The notes under the pieces are model-generated. The model saw only the letters and a list, made by a program, of their open reading frames with translations, made no database searches and was not told the DNA's origin. The position numbers and the translations under genes were made by a program. Positions 9,683 to 18,504 of a DNA stretch of 64,000 nt are shown here, piece by piece (within the stretch, counting starts at the first letter, position 1; every line of letters begins with the position of its first letter). This stretch comes from Spirulinaceae cyanobacterium SM2_1_0 (GTDB lineage: Bacteria; Cyanobacteriota; Cyanobacteriia; Cyanobacteriales; Spirulinaceae): NCBI GenBank assembly GCA_012031265.1, contig JAAUTY010000011.1, positions 20,966 to 84,965 of the forward strand, read 5' to 3'.

Positions 9683-10326
9683 TGTTTATCGCAGCGATCG
9701 CCCTGTGCCCGCACCCAGGCCCGCACTGCCCGCCGCATCGCCAACCGTCCCGCCGCCCGCTGGGCTTCGATGAGCTGGGGCAACTCGCGCACAGGAATTT
9801 GTGGCAGAGCGAGGCTGGTTTCGACCTCGCGATATTCCTCGCTACAAAGCTGGTAAATCTTCAGCGCTCCCTGCTCATAGCACCAGATTTCGGGCACCCC
9901 GAGGCGAGCGTAAATGGGGAAGCGATTGAGTGACTTGCTGGTGATGTCAATTTCGAGCACTAAATCTGGTGGCGGATCGCCCTGGCTCAGATCCAAGTCG
10001 AGCCGACCGCGAACCACCGCTTCGTGTTGGAAATAGAAGCAATTGTCTGGCTCTACCCCGGCCATTTCAGGACGTTGCCGCCAGGTTGTTGAGCCGTAGC
10101 TTTCGTAGTCGATGGCGAGTGCTTCAGCAATATCTTGCACCGCAAGACCGATCACTTCCTTGAAATGCTCGTGCTCCGGTAAAGGCGTCATGATTTCCAG
10201 CGTGCCATTGTCATAGGCGATTCGAGCTGCCCGAGAATTGCCAAGGTCTACGAGCAAATTCTCGAACTGTTCCCAACTGATGCTGTGCAGCAGGACGCGA
10301 TCGGCTCGCGGCGGAGCAGTAACCAT
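9679..10326 (-). CDS. Uma2 family putative restriction endonuclease, upstream copy of a tandem pair
   Basis: A 215-residue Uma2 protein, paralogue of the gene just downstream. The frame is open to 10365, but the ATG at 10326 aligns with the start of the second copy (MVTAPPRADRVLL versus MITTLPRADRVLL), so I chose it. The nuclease-fold signature PPPDLVLEIDITSKSL and the following helix are identical in the two copies. Differences cluster in one segment (HEHFKEVIGLAVQDIAEAL here, HEYFKETLGDAVKDIADEL there). It ends with a few extra residues before an ATGA overlap with its partner. Function unknown. Confidence 0.88.
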   Translation of the reverse strand: MVTAPPRADRVLLHSISWEQFENLLVDLGNSRAARIAYDNGTLEIMTPLPEHEHFKEVIGLAVQDIAEALAIDYESYGSTTWRQRPEMAGVEPDNCFYFQHEAVVRGRLDLDLSQGDPPPDLVLEIDITSKSLNRFPIYARLGVPEIWCYEQGALKIYQLCSEEYREVETSLALPQIPVRELPQLIEAQRAAGRLAMRRAVRAWVRAQGDRCDKQ

Positions 10327-10382
10327 GGTTTGTTTTGGGGCGGTTGATGACCGGTTTGATATCATACTGACGCGCTATTTTC

Positions 10383-10604
10383 CTAATCTGCAAGTGGCTC
10401 GAATGACTGCACCGCCAACACCGGCCCGCTCATCGCCAGCGTCATCACATTCTCCTGAATTTCACCCGTGACCTGAACCCGCTGTCCGGCTTGCTTTAGC
10501 GCCGCCGGAGCCTGGCGCAGTTCGTAGGTTTCGCCCGCGTCGGTCACGAGCACCCAAGCGCCCGTGCCGAGATCGCGATGTTCGATGCGGCCGGTGAGGT
10601 TCAT
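10383..10604 (-). CDS. Small conserved hypothetical protein, OB-fold-like
   Basis: A 73-residue protein beginning MNLTGRIEHRDLGTGAW and containing alternating hydrophobic and polar residues with a QRVQVTGEIQENVMT segment, consistent with a small beta-barrel such as an OB fold (an inference from pattern, not a match). It resembles short cyanobacterial proteins annotated as hypothetical. It lies 36 bases after the subtilase gene on the same strand and may share its transcript. No catalytic residues or membrane segment seen. Confidence 0.65.
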   Translation of the reverse strand: MNLTGRIEHRDLGTGAWVLVTDAGETYELRQAPAALKQAGQRVQVTGEIQENVMTLAMSGPVLAVQSFEPLAD

Positions 10605-10640
10605 GGCGTGTCTCCGTTGCAGTGAGTGTGATGGTTGAGA

Positions 10641-12413
10641 TCAGGCGCTGCGGCGATCGCCCGTCACCGCCAGTCGCGCCAGCCCGAAGCAAAGCGCAGC
10701 ATTGCCCAGCAGGTAAACCCGTGCCAGCCAACCACCGCCCAGTAGCCAAACATCCGGCGCAATCACGGCACTGATCGCCAAACAAGAGGCCACCCCCAGC
10801 GCTGTACCGACCGCGAACCATTTGCCGGTTGGGTGGCTGAGCAGCAGCGCGATCAGACCGAGGGGAATCAGTACGCTGGCAAAGAGCGGATTCAGCGTCG
10901 TGCTACCCTGCACCGCCCCACCCAGCTCCGGAATTGAACTCCCCAGCACGCGGAAGGGGGCCTGCGGCAGATCGAAAATGTAGAAGCCGCGCAAGAAGAA
11001 GAGTCCGGAGCTACCAGCCACCAAACCGCTCGCTAGCGACCAACTCCAGCCGAAGGGAAAATAATTGCGTAGCAGCCAAGCCAGCAGGTATGACCCCAAA
11101 ACCATCGCCAGCTTTGGCGCGAGGGCGACGACGCCGCCATCAAACCAGAAGCGCAGATTTAGGTAGCCATTCTCGCGCAGCCAGCGGAAGAAGTCGCGGG
11201 GGGAAAACTGCCCTTTGCGCGCCAGTTCTACAGCGGCACCGGCATCTAGTTGACCCGCGCCGTAGTGATTCAGCGGGTCTTCGGTCACGGTACGCGCCGA
11301 CTCGCGCAGGATCTGCCCGACTTGCTCGGGTTCCTCGACGCCTGATGCCTTGAGCAGCGCCGCTACACCGGCAACGTGCGGAGCCGCCATGCTGGTGCCT
11401 TGGAAGCTGGCAAAGATGGCTTCACCGGTTTCGGGGTCGATCGTGTTTTGCAGAATGCGGCCCTCGCCGCCGCCACCGGGAGCCGCGATGTCCACGCCCG
11501 CCCCGAAGTTGGAGTAGTCCGCTTTTTTGCCCGTGGAATCCAGGGCCGCGACGCTGATGACATGCGGGTAGCGGGCGGGGTAGGATGCCGAGTTGCGGTT
11601 CTCGTTCCCGGCGGCGGCAACCACCACTACGCCCCGGTCGTAGGCATAGTTCACCGCTTCTTCGAGGAGCTTGCTCTCGCCCGCGCCCCCAAGGCTGAGG
11701 TTGATGACTGTGGCGTCGTGGTCGGCGGCAAATTTGATCGCTTCGGCAATGTCGCTGACCGTGCCGCCACCATCGGCGGCGAGCACCTTGAGCGGCATGA
11801 TTTTGGCTTCGTAGGCGATGCCCGCGACCCCGTAGCTATTATCCGTGGACTGGGCGATCGTGCCCGCGACGTGGGTGCCGTGACCGACATCATCTGGCGT
11901 TTCTACGCTGTCATGCACGAAGTCGTAGCCGGGGACAAATTCGGTTTGCTTCAGGTCAGGGACGCGCGAGACGCCGGTGTCAATCACGGCAACGGTGACG
12001 CCTGCGCCTTTGGTTTCATCCCAAGCCTTTTCGAGATTAATGCTCTGGAAGTTCCACTGCTGGCTGTAGTCGGGATCGTTGGGGCGGAAGCGGTTGTAGT
12101 AGCGGTAGTTGGGTTCGATAAATTCGGTGGCGGTGCGGAAGGGTTTAGTCCGACGTAACTCACGCAGGGCGGCGCGATCGCCCGCCACGACATACACATT
12201 ATCTGCACCGGAAAACTTGCTATTGAGTCGCGGTTGGTCACCGGTTTGCTGGGCGATCGCCCCCAGTAATTCCTCAACCTGCGCTGCTGGCACGTCTTCG
12301 CGGAAGTCGAGGATTAGTGTGTCGTAGTCACGACTCACCGCGAGGCCCTGAAAGTTCCATAACGCTAAGCTCAGGCCCAGCACCGCTAGCGCCAGCAACA
12401 AAAGCTTCTTCAT
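10641..12413 (-). CDS. S8 family subtilisin-like serine protease with C-terminal membrane segments
   Basis: A 590-residue secreted or membrane-anchored subtilase. Residues 1-25 are a signal peptide or anchor (MKKLLLLALAVLGLSLALW). A pro-region follows (about 30-110). The catalytic triad is visible: Asp in VAVIDTGVS, His in GHGTHVAGTIA and Ser in GTSMAAPHVAGVAALL, with the oxyanion Asn in AAGNEN. After the protease domain (to about residue 390), the last 170 residues hold several hydrophobic stretches, suggesting three to five membrane spans, unusual for a plain subtilase. The catalytic domain would face the periplasm or thylakoid lumen. Physiological substrate unknown. Confidence 0.9.
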   Translation of the reverse strand: MKKLLLLALAVLGLSLALWNFQGLAVSRDYDTLILDFREDVPAAQVEELLGAIAQQTGDQPRLNSKFSGADNVYVVAGDRAALRELRRTKPFRTATEFIEPNYRYYNRFRPNDPDYSQQWNFQSINLEKAWDETKGAGVTVAVIDTGVSRVPDLKQTEFVPGYDFVHDSVETPDDVGHGTHVAGTIAQSTDNSYGVAGIAYEAKIMPLKVLAADGGGTVSDIAEAIKFAADHDATVINLSLGGAGESKLLEEAVNYAYDRGVVVVAAAGNENRNSASYPARYPHVISVAALDSTGKKADYSNFGAGVDIAAPGGGGEGRILQNTIDPETGEAIFASFQGTSMAAPHVAGVAALLKASGVEEPEQVGQILRESARTVTEDPLNHYGAGQLDAGAAVELARKGQFSPRDFFRWLRENGYLNLRFWFDGGVVALAPKLAMVLGSYLLAWLLRNYFPFGWSWSLASGLVAGSSGLFFLRGFYIFDLPQAPFRVLGSSIPELGGAVQGSTTLNPLFASVLIPLGLIALLLSHPTGKWFAVGTALGVASCLAISAVIAPDVWLLGGGWLARVYLLGNAALCFGLARLAVTGDRRSA

Positions 12414-12539
12414 GACCGTGATTTTGCTCCATCGACCCGCATTTTGTCCCTACCACGATAGCAAGCTCGTCTCCGGATTGGGCGCGGTGTTCTGAGTGTC
12501 TAACGACTGACTGTTCACGGATAACTGCTAAGCTTTGGC

Positions 12540-13496
12540 ATGGCAATGGCAACTGGAAATCAGGAGTGGCAGGTGGAGTCGATTATCCTGGGCATACATG
12601 GATTGAACAACAAGCCGCCGCAGGCGCAAATTGAGGATTGGTGGCGGGCGGCGATCACCGAAGGCTTGCAGAAGAATTGCCAGATTGTGAATCCCGAATT
12701 TCACTTTGAACTGGTCTATTGGGCGGATCTGCTCTACAAATATTCGCTGCATGACGACACCGATTTCAGCTTCGACCCGCTCTACAACAGCCAACCCTAC
12801 CGCCCAGCTCAATCTGGGGCGATTAAAGAGTATAAAGATGGCTGGCTCGATAGTCTGCAACGGGGCAGCTTTGATGTGCTTGGCAAAACAGCGGACTCGC
12901 TGCGGCTGCGCTTCGAGATTGAAATTCTGAGCGATGTGTTGCTCAGTCGCTTGCTGCGCGATTTGCATTTCTACTACGATGGCGATCGCTTCATCAACAA
13001 TCGCCAAGGACAGTCAGAACTAGCCCGCTTGGCCCTGCGTCGGGAGTTAAATGCAGCAATTCGCCGACATGCGAGCAAGCAGATGATGGTCGTCGCACAC
13101 TCGATGGGATCGATTGTCGCCTACGATGCGCTGCGCGATCTCGGCCAACGCGATCCCGATTTGGAGGTCCCCTACTTTGTTACCATCGGCGCGCCCCTCG
13201 GCCTGCCCTACGTGAAGACGAAGATTATCCAGGAGCGCGGCTATGATCCCCGCGTCCGCACGCCGTCGCTGGTCACGGAGCGCTGGGTCAACTTCGCCGA
13301 CAAGCGGGATACGATCGCCGTTGACGCCCACCTCGCCGACGACTACGGAGCCAATCGCCTCGGGGTACAAGTGGAGGATGACCTAATCGCCAATGATTTC
13401 ATGCTCCGCGACGGCCAACCCAACTACCACAAGTCCTACGGCTATCTGCGTGCGCCGGAGTTTTCGCGACTGGTCAAAGAGTTTCTGAGTCGGTAG
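12540..13496 (+). CDS. Putative alpha/beta hydrolase (lipase-like)
   Basis: A 318-residue protein with an early strand ILGIHGLNN (oxyanion-type HG) and a nucleophile elbow AHSMGSIVAYDAL, both standard for alpha/beta hydrolases. A late DKRDTIAVDAH could contribute the acid and histidine of the triad. No signal peptide, so probably cytoplasmic. An ATG six bases downstream is an alternative start. It sits only four bases before the aminopeptidase P gene, pointing to one operon. Substrate not inferable. Confidence 0.78.
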   Translation: MAMATGNQEWQVESIILGIHGLNNKPPQAQIEDWWRAAITEGLQKNCQIVNPEFHFELVYWADLLYKYSLHDDTDFSFDPLYNSQPYRPAQSGAIKEYKDGWLDSLQRGSFDVLGKTADSLRLRFEIEILSDVLLSRLLRDLHFYYDGDRFINNRQGQSELARLALRRELNAAIRRHASKQMMVVAHSMGSIVAYDALRDLGQRDPDLEVPYFVTIGAPLGLPYVKTKIIQERGYDPRVRTPSLVTERWVNFADKRDTIAVDAHLADDYGANRLGVQVEDDLIANDFMLRDGQPNYHKSYGYLRAPEFSRLVKEFLSR

Positions 13497-13500
13497 CGAG

Positions 13501-14883
13501 ATGCTCCTGTCACCTCTGCCGCTTGCCGCACTCCAGCACCGCCGCCAAAAGCTGGCGGCAGAATTTGACCGGCCGGTTGTGCTGTGGGCCGGTCGTGCGC
13601 CCGCGCGCAACTTTGTCGCCAATCGCTACCCGTTTCGTGCCAGCAGTCACTTTCTCTACTTTGCTGGTCGGGCGATTGAGGATGCGGTTGTGTGGCTTGA
13701 GCAGGGGAAGTTGACGCTCTATGTCGATGAACCCAGTCCTGCCAGTGTCCTCTGGCACGGGCCGACGCCGAGTCGCGACGATCTCGCGGCGCAGATTGGG
13801 GCGCGCGTGGCTTATCCCTTAGCAGAATTGCCGACCGTTAGTCCAGCCGCGACGCTGGGGCTGCCCGATGACCGCGTTCGCCAGCAGCAGAGTCGCGTGC
13901 TCCAGCGTCAAGTCTTACCCGCAGCCAAGAGCCAGGGGCGCGATCGCCTCCTAGCCGCAGCCATCATCCAGCTCCGTCTCCAGCACGATGAAGCGGCGAT
14001 CGCCGAACTACGCCAAGCCGCGACTGCCAGCATCGCGGCGCATCAGGCAGGACTGCAAGCGGCAGCCTGTGCGCAGACAGAAGCTGAAATCCGGGCGGCG
14101 ATGGAGGCCGAGATCCTGGCGCGCGATCGCACCTGCGCCTATCCCAGCATTGTCACGGTGGCGGGCGAGGTGCTGCACAACGACCAGTATCATCGGGCGA
14201 TCGCCGCGACTGATTTAATCTTGGCGGATGTTGGCGCTGAGAGCGCAGGCGGCTGGGCAGCGGACATCACCCGCACCTTTCCGGCGCGGGGTCAGTTTTC
14301 GCCGACGCAGCGGCAGATCTACGAGCTGGTGCTGGCGGCTCACGATGCCTGCATTGCGGCGATCCGGCCGGGGGTGGAGTACCGGGACATTCACCTGTTG
14401 GCGGCGCAGGCGATCGCGACCGGTTTGGTCGAGCTGGGCATTCTGTGCGGCGAGCCAGAGGCGCTAGTTGCCCGCGACGCGCACGCACTCTTTTTTCCCC
14501 ACGGGGTCGGGCATCTGCTGGGGCTGGATGTCCACGACATGGAGGATTTGGGCGACTTGGCGGGCTACGCGCCAGGACGGCAGCGGAGCGATCGCTTTGG
14601 TCTCGCCTATCTGCGCCTCGATCGCCCGCTCGCGGCGGGCATGGCCGTGACGATCGAACCCGGCTTCTATCAAGTCCCGGCAATTCTCAACGACCCGGCG
14701 CGGCGCGAACAATTTGCTGATTGCGTCAACTGGGAACGGCTGGCACAGTTTGCGGATGTGCGCGGCATCCGGATTGAGGATGATGTGCTGGTGACGGCGA
14801 CAGGGGCGGAAGTGTTGACCGCTGCCTTACCCACGACAGCAACCGCGATCGAAGCCTTAGTCCAGGCTGGCAAGGCCGTTTGA
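13501..14883 (+). CDS. pepP: Xaa-Pro aminopeptidase (aminopeptidase P, M24B)
   Basis: A 460-residue creatinase-fold metallopeptidase. The N-terminal AMP_N domain covers about residues 1-150. The C-terminal domain has the five metal ligands of the M24 family in order: Asp in ILADVGAES, Asp in AADITRTFP, His in HGVGHLLGLDVHD, Glu in VTIEPGFY and Glu in GIRIEDDVLV. It removes an N-terminal residue that precedes proline, using two metal ions, probably Mn. Adjacent to the hydrolase gene upstream, with which it is likely co-transcribed. Confidence 0.93.
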   Translation: MLLSPLPLAALQHRRQKLAAEFDRPVVLWAGRAPARNFVANRYPFRASSHFLYFAGRAIEDAVVWLEQGKLTLYVDEPSPASVLWHGPTPSRDDLAAQIGARVAYPLAELPTVSPAATLGLPDDRVRQQQSRVLQRQVLPAAKSQGRDRLLAAAIIQLRLQHDEAAIAELRQAATASIAAHQAGLQAAACAQTEAEIRAAMEAEILARDRTCAYPSIVTVAGEVLHNDQYHRAIAATDLILADVGAESAGGWAADITRTFPARGQFSPTQRQIYELVLAAHDACIAAIRPGVEYRDIHLLAAQAIATGLVELGILCGEPEALVARDAHALFFPHGVGHLLGLDVHDMEDLGDLAGYAPGRQRSDRFGLAYLRLDRPLAAGMAVTIEPGFYQVPAILNDPARREQFADCVNWERLAQFADVRGIRIEDDVLVTATGAEVLTAALPTTATAIEALVQAGKAV

Positions 14884-14894
14884 TCCCAGAAGGG

Positions 14895-15302
14895 TCAGTT
14901 TTTACCCAGCCACTTCTCGCCATTGAGACGCTGGAGCGTGTAGAGCACCAGCAGGTCGAGATTCACCCGGCGCTCGTCGATCATGAAGGACTCGATCGTG
15001 CTGGGTGAACCTTCACCCGTAGAGCAGGAGAAGCCTTTCTGACCCTTGATATTCTCGTCGAAAAAGTAAATGCTGAAATGGCGGTAGCCTTTGTCCCAGG
15101 TGCCAGCGACCTGCCAAATCAAATCGGTGCTATTGGGGAGCGGCAGCGTTTTTTGGGAAAAATCCAGGCTCAAATCCTTCGTGCCAGCCTCAGACATCGC
15201 TTCCTGGAGACTGGGCAAAAAGTGCTGTTGGATGAACTCCGGAAAGGGCTTGTCTTCAATTGGCGGCGCTTTTTCCTTCTTGGCCTTTGTCTCTTCTGCC
15301 AT
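14895..15302 (-). CDS. DUF2996 family cyanobacterial protein
   Basis: A 135-residue soluble protein. The frame is open further upstream, but the ATG at 15302 gives MAEETKAKKEKAPPIEDKPF, the charged Lys/Glu-rich start usual for this family, followed by a compact domain (HFLPSLQEAM ... WQVAGTWDKGYRHFSIYFF). DUF2996 proteins occur throughout cyanobacteria; I know of no established function. It lies between pepP (convergent) and the ABC ATPase gene on its own strand, 58 bases after the latter's end. Confidence 0.82.
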   Translation of the reverse strand: MAEETKAKKEKAPPIEDKPFPEFIQQHFLPSLQEAMSEAGTKDLSLDFSQKTLPLPNSTDLIWQVAGTWDKGYRHFSIYFFDENIKGQKGFSCSTGEGSPSTIESFMIDERRVNLDLLVLYTLQRLNGEKWLGKN

Positions 15303-15360
15303 GGCTTGCCCGAGTGATACGCAAAAATCTTCCCGCTCATTGTAAACCAGGCAGGGTGGG

Positions 15361-16416
15361 CTACGGCGCGATCGCCCCTCTCTCGAGGGACGGATTGATC
15401 GTCTCGGCGTGGTGACAAGCGACCCAGTGACCCTCGAGATTGCGAAACTCCGGTTCAGGAGCCTGGCGGCAGACCTCGGTGGCGTAGGGACAGCGGGTAT
15501 GGAAGTTGCAGCCGGTGGGCGGTGAGAGCGGGCTGGGCACGTCGCCCTGAAGGATGATGCGCTGACGCTGGGCTTCGAGGACAGGGTCAGGGATCGGGAT
15601 CGCTGACAGCAGAGCTTGGGTGTAGGGGTGCAGGGGTCGCTCGTAGAGGGCATCGCGATCGCTCAGTTCGACCAGTTTCCCCAGATACATGACGGCGATG
15701 CGATCGCTGATATGTCGCACGGCACTGAGGTCGTGGGAGATGAAGAGGTAAGTGAGACCAAACTCGGTCTGGAGGTCTTGGAGCAGGTTCAGCACCTGGG
15801 CCTGGATCGAGACATCGAGGGCGGCAATCGGCTCGTCGCAGACGATGAAGTCGGGGTTCAAAGCCAGGGCACGAGCGATCGCCACCCGTTGGCGCTGGCC
15901 ACCCGAAAATTCGTGGGGGTAGCGCTGGCTGAATTGCGGACTCAGTCCGACCACTTGCAGCAGCGATTCCACCCGGTCGCGCTTCGCCCGGCCGGTGGCG
16001 AGATTGTAGACGCTCAGCGGTTCACCGATGATGTCGCCGACCGTCAGACGGGGATTGAGCGAAGCGTAGGGGTCTTGGAAGACCATCTGCAAGTTGCGGC
16101 GACTCTGGCGTAGCGATTCGGGGTTGAGTTGGGTGAGGTCGCGATCGCGAAACCAGACCTGCCCGCCCGTCGAGCGCTGGAGTTGCAAAATCGCCCGTCC
16201 GGTCGTGCTCTTGCCGCAGCCCGACTCGCCGACCAGACCCAGGGTTTCGCCCTGGCGGACACTGAAGCTGACCCCATCCACCGCTTTGACGGCTCCGACT
16301 GGGCGCTGGAGAAGCCAGCCCTGCAAGACCGGAAAATGCACCTGCAAGTTCTCGACCCGCAGTAGGGTCGCAGCATCGCGGTCAGTGGGTGGGGTTTGGG
16401 ACGCAGTGGCGGTCAT
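15361..16416 (-). CDS. Oligopeptide/dipeptide-type ABC transporter ATPase (OppF/DppF-like)
   Basis: A 351-residue ABC ATPase with Walker [13 protein letters not shown], signature [14 protein letters not shown], Walker [13 protein letters not shown] and the switch His in [12 protein letters not shown]. The C-terminal extension with [14 protein letters not shown] is the oligopeptide-transporter Cys-rich tail (oligo_HPY), which distinguishes it from other ABC ATPases. It would power uptake of peptides or nickel-like substrates together with DppB/C-type permeases, none of which is in this window. The gene appears monocistronic apart from the DUF2996 gene after it. Confidence 0.9.
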   Translation of the reverse strand: MTATASQTPPTDRDAATLLRVENLQVHFPVLQGWLLQRPVGAVKAVDGVSFSVRQGETLGLVGESGCGKSTTGRAILQLQRSTGGQVWFRDRDLTQLNPESLRQSRRNLQMVFQDPYASLNPRLTVGDIIGEPLSVYNLATGRAKRDRVESLLQVVGLSPQFSQRYPHEFSGGQRQRVAIARALALNPDFIVCDEPIAALDVSIQAQVLNLLQDLQTEFGLTYLFISHDLSAVRHISDRIAVMYLGKLVELSDRDALYERPLHPYTQALLSAIPIPDPVLEAQRQRIILQGDVPSPLSPPTGCNFHTRCPYATEVCRQAPEPEFRNLEGHWVACHHAETINPSLERGAIAP

Positions 16417-16444
16417 CGGCAGTCAGGAGTTGAGTTCGCTATCG

Positions 16445-16548
16445 CTAGTACAAGACGGCGGAAATAAGAGATCCATTGGCAATCGGCAGGATTCCCATAT
16501 TGCCGGTATCCAGAACTCAAAATTCAGAACTCCGCGTAGCGGTACTAG
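16445..16548 (+). repeat. CTAG-bounded short interspersed repeat, copy A
   Basis: Begins CTAGTACAAGACGGCGGAAA and ends CCGCGTAGCGGTACTAG, 104 bases. Both ends are CTAGTAC/GTACTAG inverted. The middle has AGGATTCCCATATTGCCGGT and an AACTCAAAATTCAGAACT stretch. It resembles copy B more than copies C, E and F. Confidence 0.85.
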
Positions 16549-16589
16549 TGGTCGCAGCCTAAGCGAGAGCGTCACTATGATTCGGTAAG

Positions 16590-16934
16590 TTACACAACAA
16601 AATCATCGCCACGACTGGCGTCAGCGTCATGAGTCTGGAGGATGAATTTCGATAGTGACACCCAGGACGAGTTAACTGGCGCAAAAATCCTATTAGCTTC
16701 GACGAAGTAATTGAACTCTTCAGCAAGTAAATTGGGATTGATTGAGTCTCCATTCATAATCCCCCTTCGGCAGTTAAATACATTAATGCTTTTGACGTGA
16801 ATCTCTGCTGAGTTGGTATATTGACTATCTTGCTTTTCGAGGAGATTTCCGACCATCCTTTGATAGAAATTTAGTAAGCTGATGCCCTGAATATACTTAA
16901 AATTCTCTCCTTTCTCATACCATGCAAAACCCAT
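16590..16934 (-). CDS. Hypothetical protein in AT-rich island
   Basis: A 114-residue open frame (starts MGFAWYEKGENFKY) with markedly lower G+C than the surrounding genes and no recognisable family. Composition is plausible for a real soluble protein (mixed aromatic and charged residues, no Arg/Pro excess), unlike most shadow frames in this window. It lies between repeat copies A and B, which suggests acquired DNA. It may be a fragment of a longer foreign gene. Confidence 0.45.
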   Translation of the reverse strand: MGFAWYEKGENFKYIQGISLLNFYQRMVGNLLEKQDSQYTNSAEIHVKSINVFNCRRGIMNGDSINPNLLAEEFNYFVEANRIFAPVNSSWVSLSKFILQTHDADASRGDDFVV

Positions 16935-16998
16935 GAAGAAACGTCCTTGGGAACAATAACAACGATCAGTATTTGAGGCGTCTGCGTGTTTGGATGAA

Positions 16999-17095
16999 CT
17001 AGTACAAGACGGCGGAAATGAGAGACCTATTCAAAATCCCCAGGATTCCCGTATTGCAGGTACTTAGAACTCAAAATTCGGCGCAGCGGTACTAG
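16999..17095 (+). repeat. CTAG-bounded short interspersed repeat, copy B
   Basis: Starts CTAGTACAAGACGGCGGAAA, ends GGCGCAGCGGTACTAG (97 bases). Its last four bases, CTAG at 17092-17095, are the first four of copy C, so the two lie head to tail sharing the tetranucleotide. Confidence 0.83.
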
Positions 17096-17202
17096 TACAA
17101 GGCGGCGGAAATGAGATCCCCATTCAGGATCCGTAGGATGCCTGTACTGTCTGCACTCATCACTCAAAACTCAGAACTCAAAATTCCGCGTAGCGGTACT
17201 AG
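17092..17202 (+). repeat. CTAG-bounded short interspersed repeat, copy C
   Basis: Starts CTAGTACAAGGCGGCGGAAA, ends CCGCGTAGCGGTACTAG (111 bases). The internal TCAGGATCCGTAGGATGCC and CTGTCTGCACTCATCACTC segments are shared with copies E and F. Confidence 0.85.
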
Positions 17203-17439
17203 CCTGTTGTATCTTTTTGCGTCTAGAGGGTATTTGATAATGCCTTTCTTAATGTGAACGCCTTCAGGGTTAGTGGACATCATGACAATCTGGGCTAGCT
17301 TGATTGGCGCTAAGTTGACTTACCCCTAAATTTCCTACTATTTGTGTCTAGAAGCTAGGTCATAGTTGAGGCTTGAGCAAGAGACCATGCAATTTATAGC
17401 AACTATTGGCTTACCCAAATTAGAGGATATCGACACAAC

Positions 17440-18129
17440 CTAAACGCGCAGTTGCGTCACAGCGATGTGCCCCTGGAAGCAGATGTCGATGTCCGTTCCA
17501 GGCGCGCGCTGCCGCTCGGCGTAGACACCGGTGTAGACGTAGGCGTTGCCTGCTTGGCGATAAACGACTGGTAGTGGCTGAGTGCTGGCTTCGCAGAAGA
17601 TGATCGGCGGTTGCATCGCCCCTGATTCCAGATGGGGCAGATTGACATTCCAAAAGGCAGCCGGAGGTAGGGTTAGAGAAAGTAGTTTTTCCAAAACTGC
17701 GTGGGTCCATTGAGCGGCTTGCTCCCAGTCGATCGTCAGGGGGCGGGCAACGAAGTGGGAGATCGCGATCGCCGGAATGCCGTGCATCGCCGCCTCGCGC
17801 GCCGCCGCTACGGTGCCCGAGGTGTAAATGTCCACACCCAGATTTCCCCCCGCATTCACTCCCGACAGCAGCCAGTCAATCTGCTGCGGATAGAGGGCGT
17901 GGAGGGCGAGGCGAGTGCAGTCGGCGGGGGTTCCAGACACGGCATAGGCACGCTCGCTGTGACACTCGACTGGTAGTGGCTGCTGGGTCGTGGTCTGGTG
18001 GCCGCAACCGGAAAATTCACCGGCGGGTGCGACGATGGCGCTGGGCTGATTGAGGGTCTGTACGGCTTGCTCGAGGGCGCGCAGACCGGGAGCATCAATA
18101 CCGTCGTCGTTAGTCAGGATGAAAACCAT
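17440..18129 (-). CDS. surE: 5'/3'-nucleotidase SurE
   Basis: A 229-residue SurE phosphatase. The longer frame starts at 18180, but the ATG at 18129 gives MVFILTNDDGIDAPGL, the canonical SurE start, where NDD supplies the two metal-binding Asp residues. Further motifs are SGTPADCTRLAL and SGVNAGGNLGVDIYTSGTVAAA, with metal-binding Ser and Asn. It dephosphorylates nucleoside monophosphates and polyphosphate. Monocistronic. The upstream spacer to sufS holds no gene. Confidence 0.94.
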   Translation of the reverse strand: MVFILTNDDGIDAPGLRALEQAVQTLNQPSAIVAPAGEFSGCGHQTTTQQPLPVECHSERAYAVSGTPADCTRLALHALYPQQIDWLLSGVNAGGNLGVDIYTSGTVAAAREAAMHGIPAIAISHFVARPLTIDWEQAAQWTHAVLEKLLSLTLPPAAFWNVNLPHLESGAMQPPIIFCEASTQPLPVVYRQAGNAYVYTGVYAERQRAPGTDIDICFQGHIAVTQLRV

Positions 18130-18504
18130 GCGTTGGGGAGTGGCGATCGCTGCCAGAGTGTAACCTGAGAGTCTGGTCAAAGTGTAGACGCCTAACTGCT
18201 TGCGAGTCTATGGTCAGTACTGGCAACATCTCTGGCGATCGCTGCCTCGAGTCAATCTGCGGATAACTGTATGGGTGGCCGCTACGAGCCACCCGACGAC
18301 ATGATGAGCTGTCAGGTCGCCAAGCGGAGAAATCTGGTTGGTTACAATGACCTTGCTGGATCTGGGGATGCAATCTGACGGTCAATTGGGATGCCCGTAG
18401 CATCAGAGGCACCCCACCAAACTGTCATTGGCATCAACACTCAGACCCCAATATCAACCAGAGTCCTAGAAACAGTTGACAACAGACTCTCGCAACGACA
18501 CCGC
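18130..18504. other. Intergenic spacer between surE and sufS, one hairpin
   Basis: No credible gene. A perfect seven-base stem GGGTGGC...GCCACCC spans 18273-18294 with an eight-base loop. It lacks a U-tract, so it is not a typical intrinsic terminator. The region must hold the surE promoter and the end of the suf transcript. Confidence 0.5.

Noticed and set aside
11376..12158. 260-codon frame opposite the subtilase gene
   Set aside because: Shadow of the protease coding strand; low-complexity translation without motifs.
18273..18294. Hairpin GGGTGGC/GCCACCC as a terminator
   Set aside because: The stem is perfect but no T-run follows in either direction.
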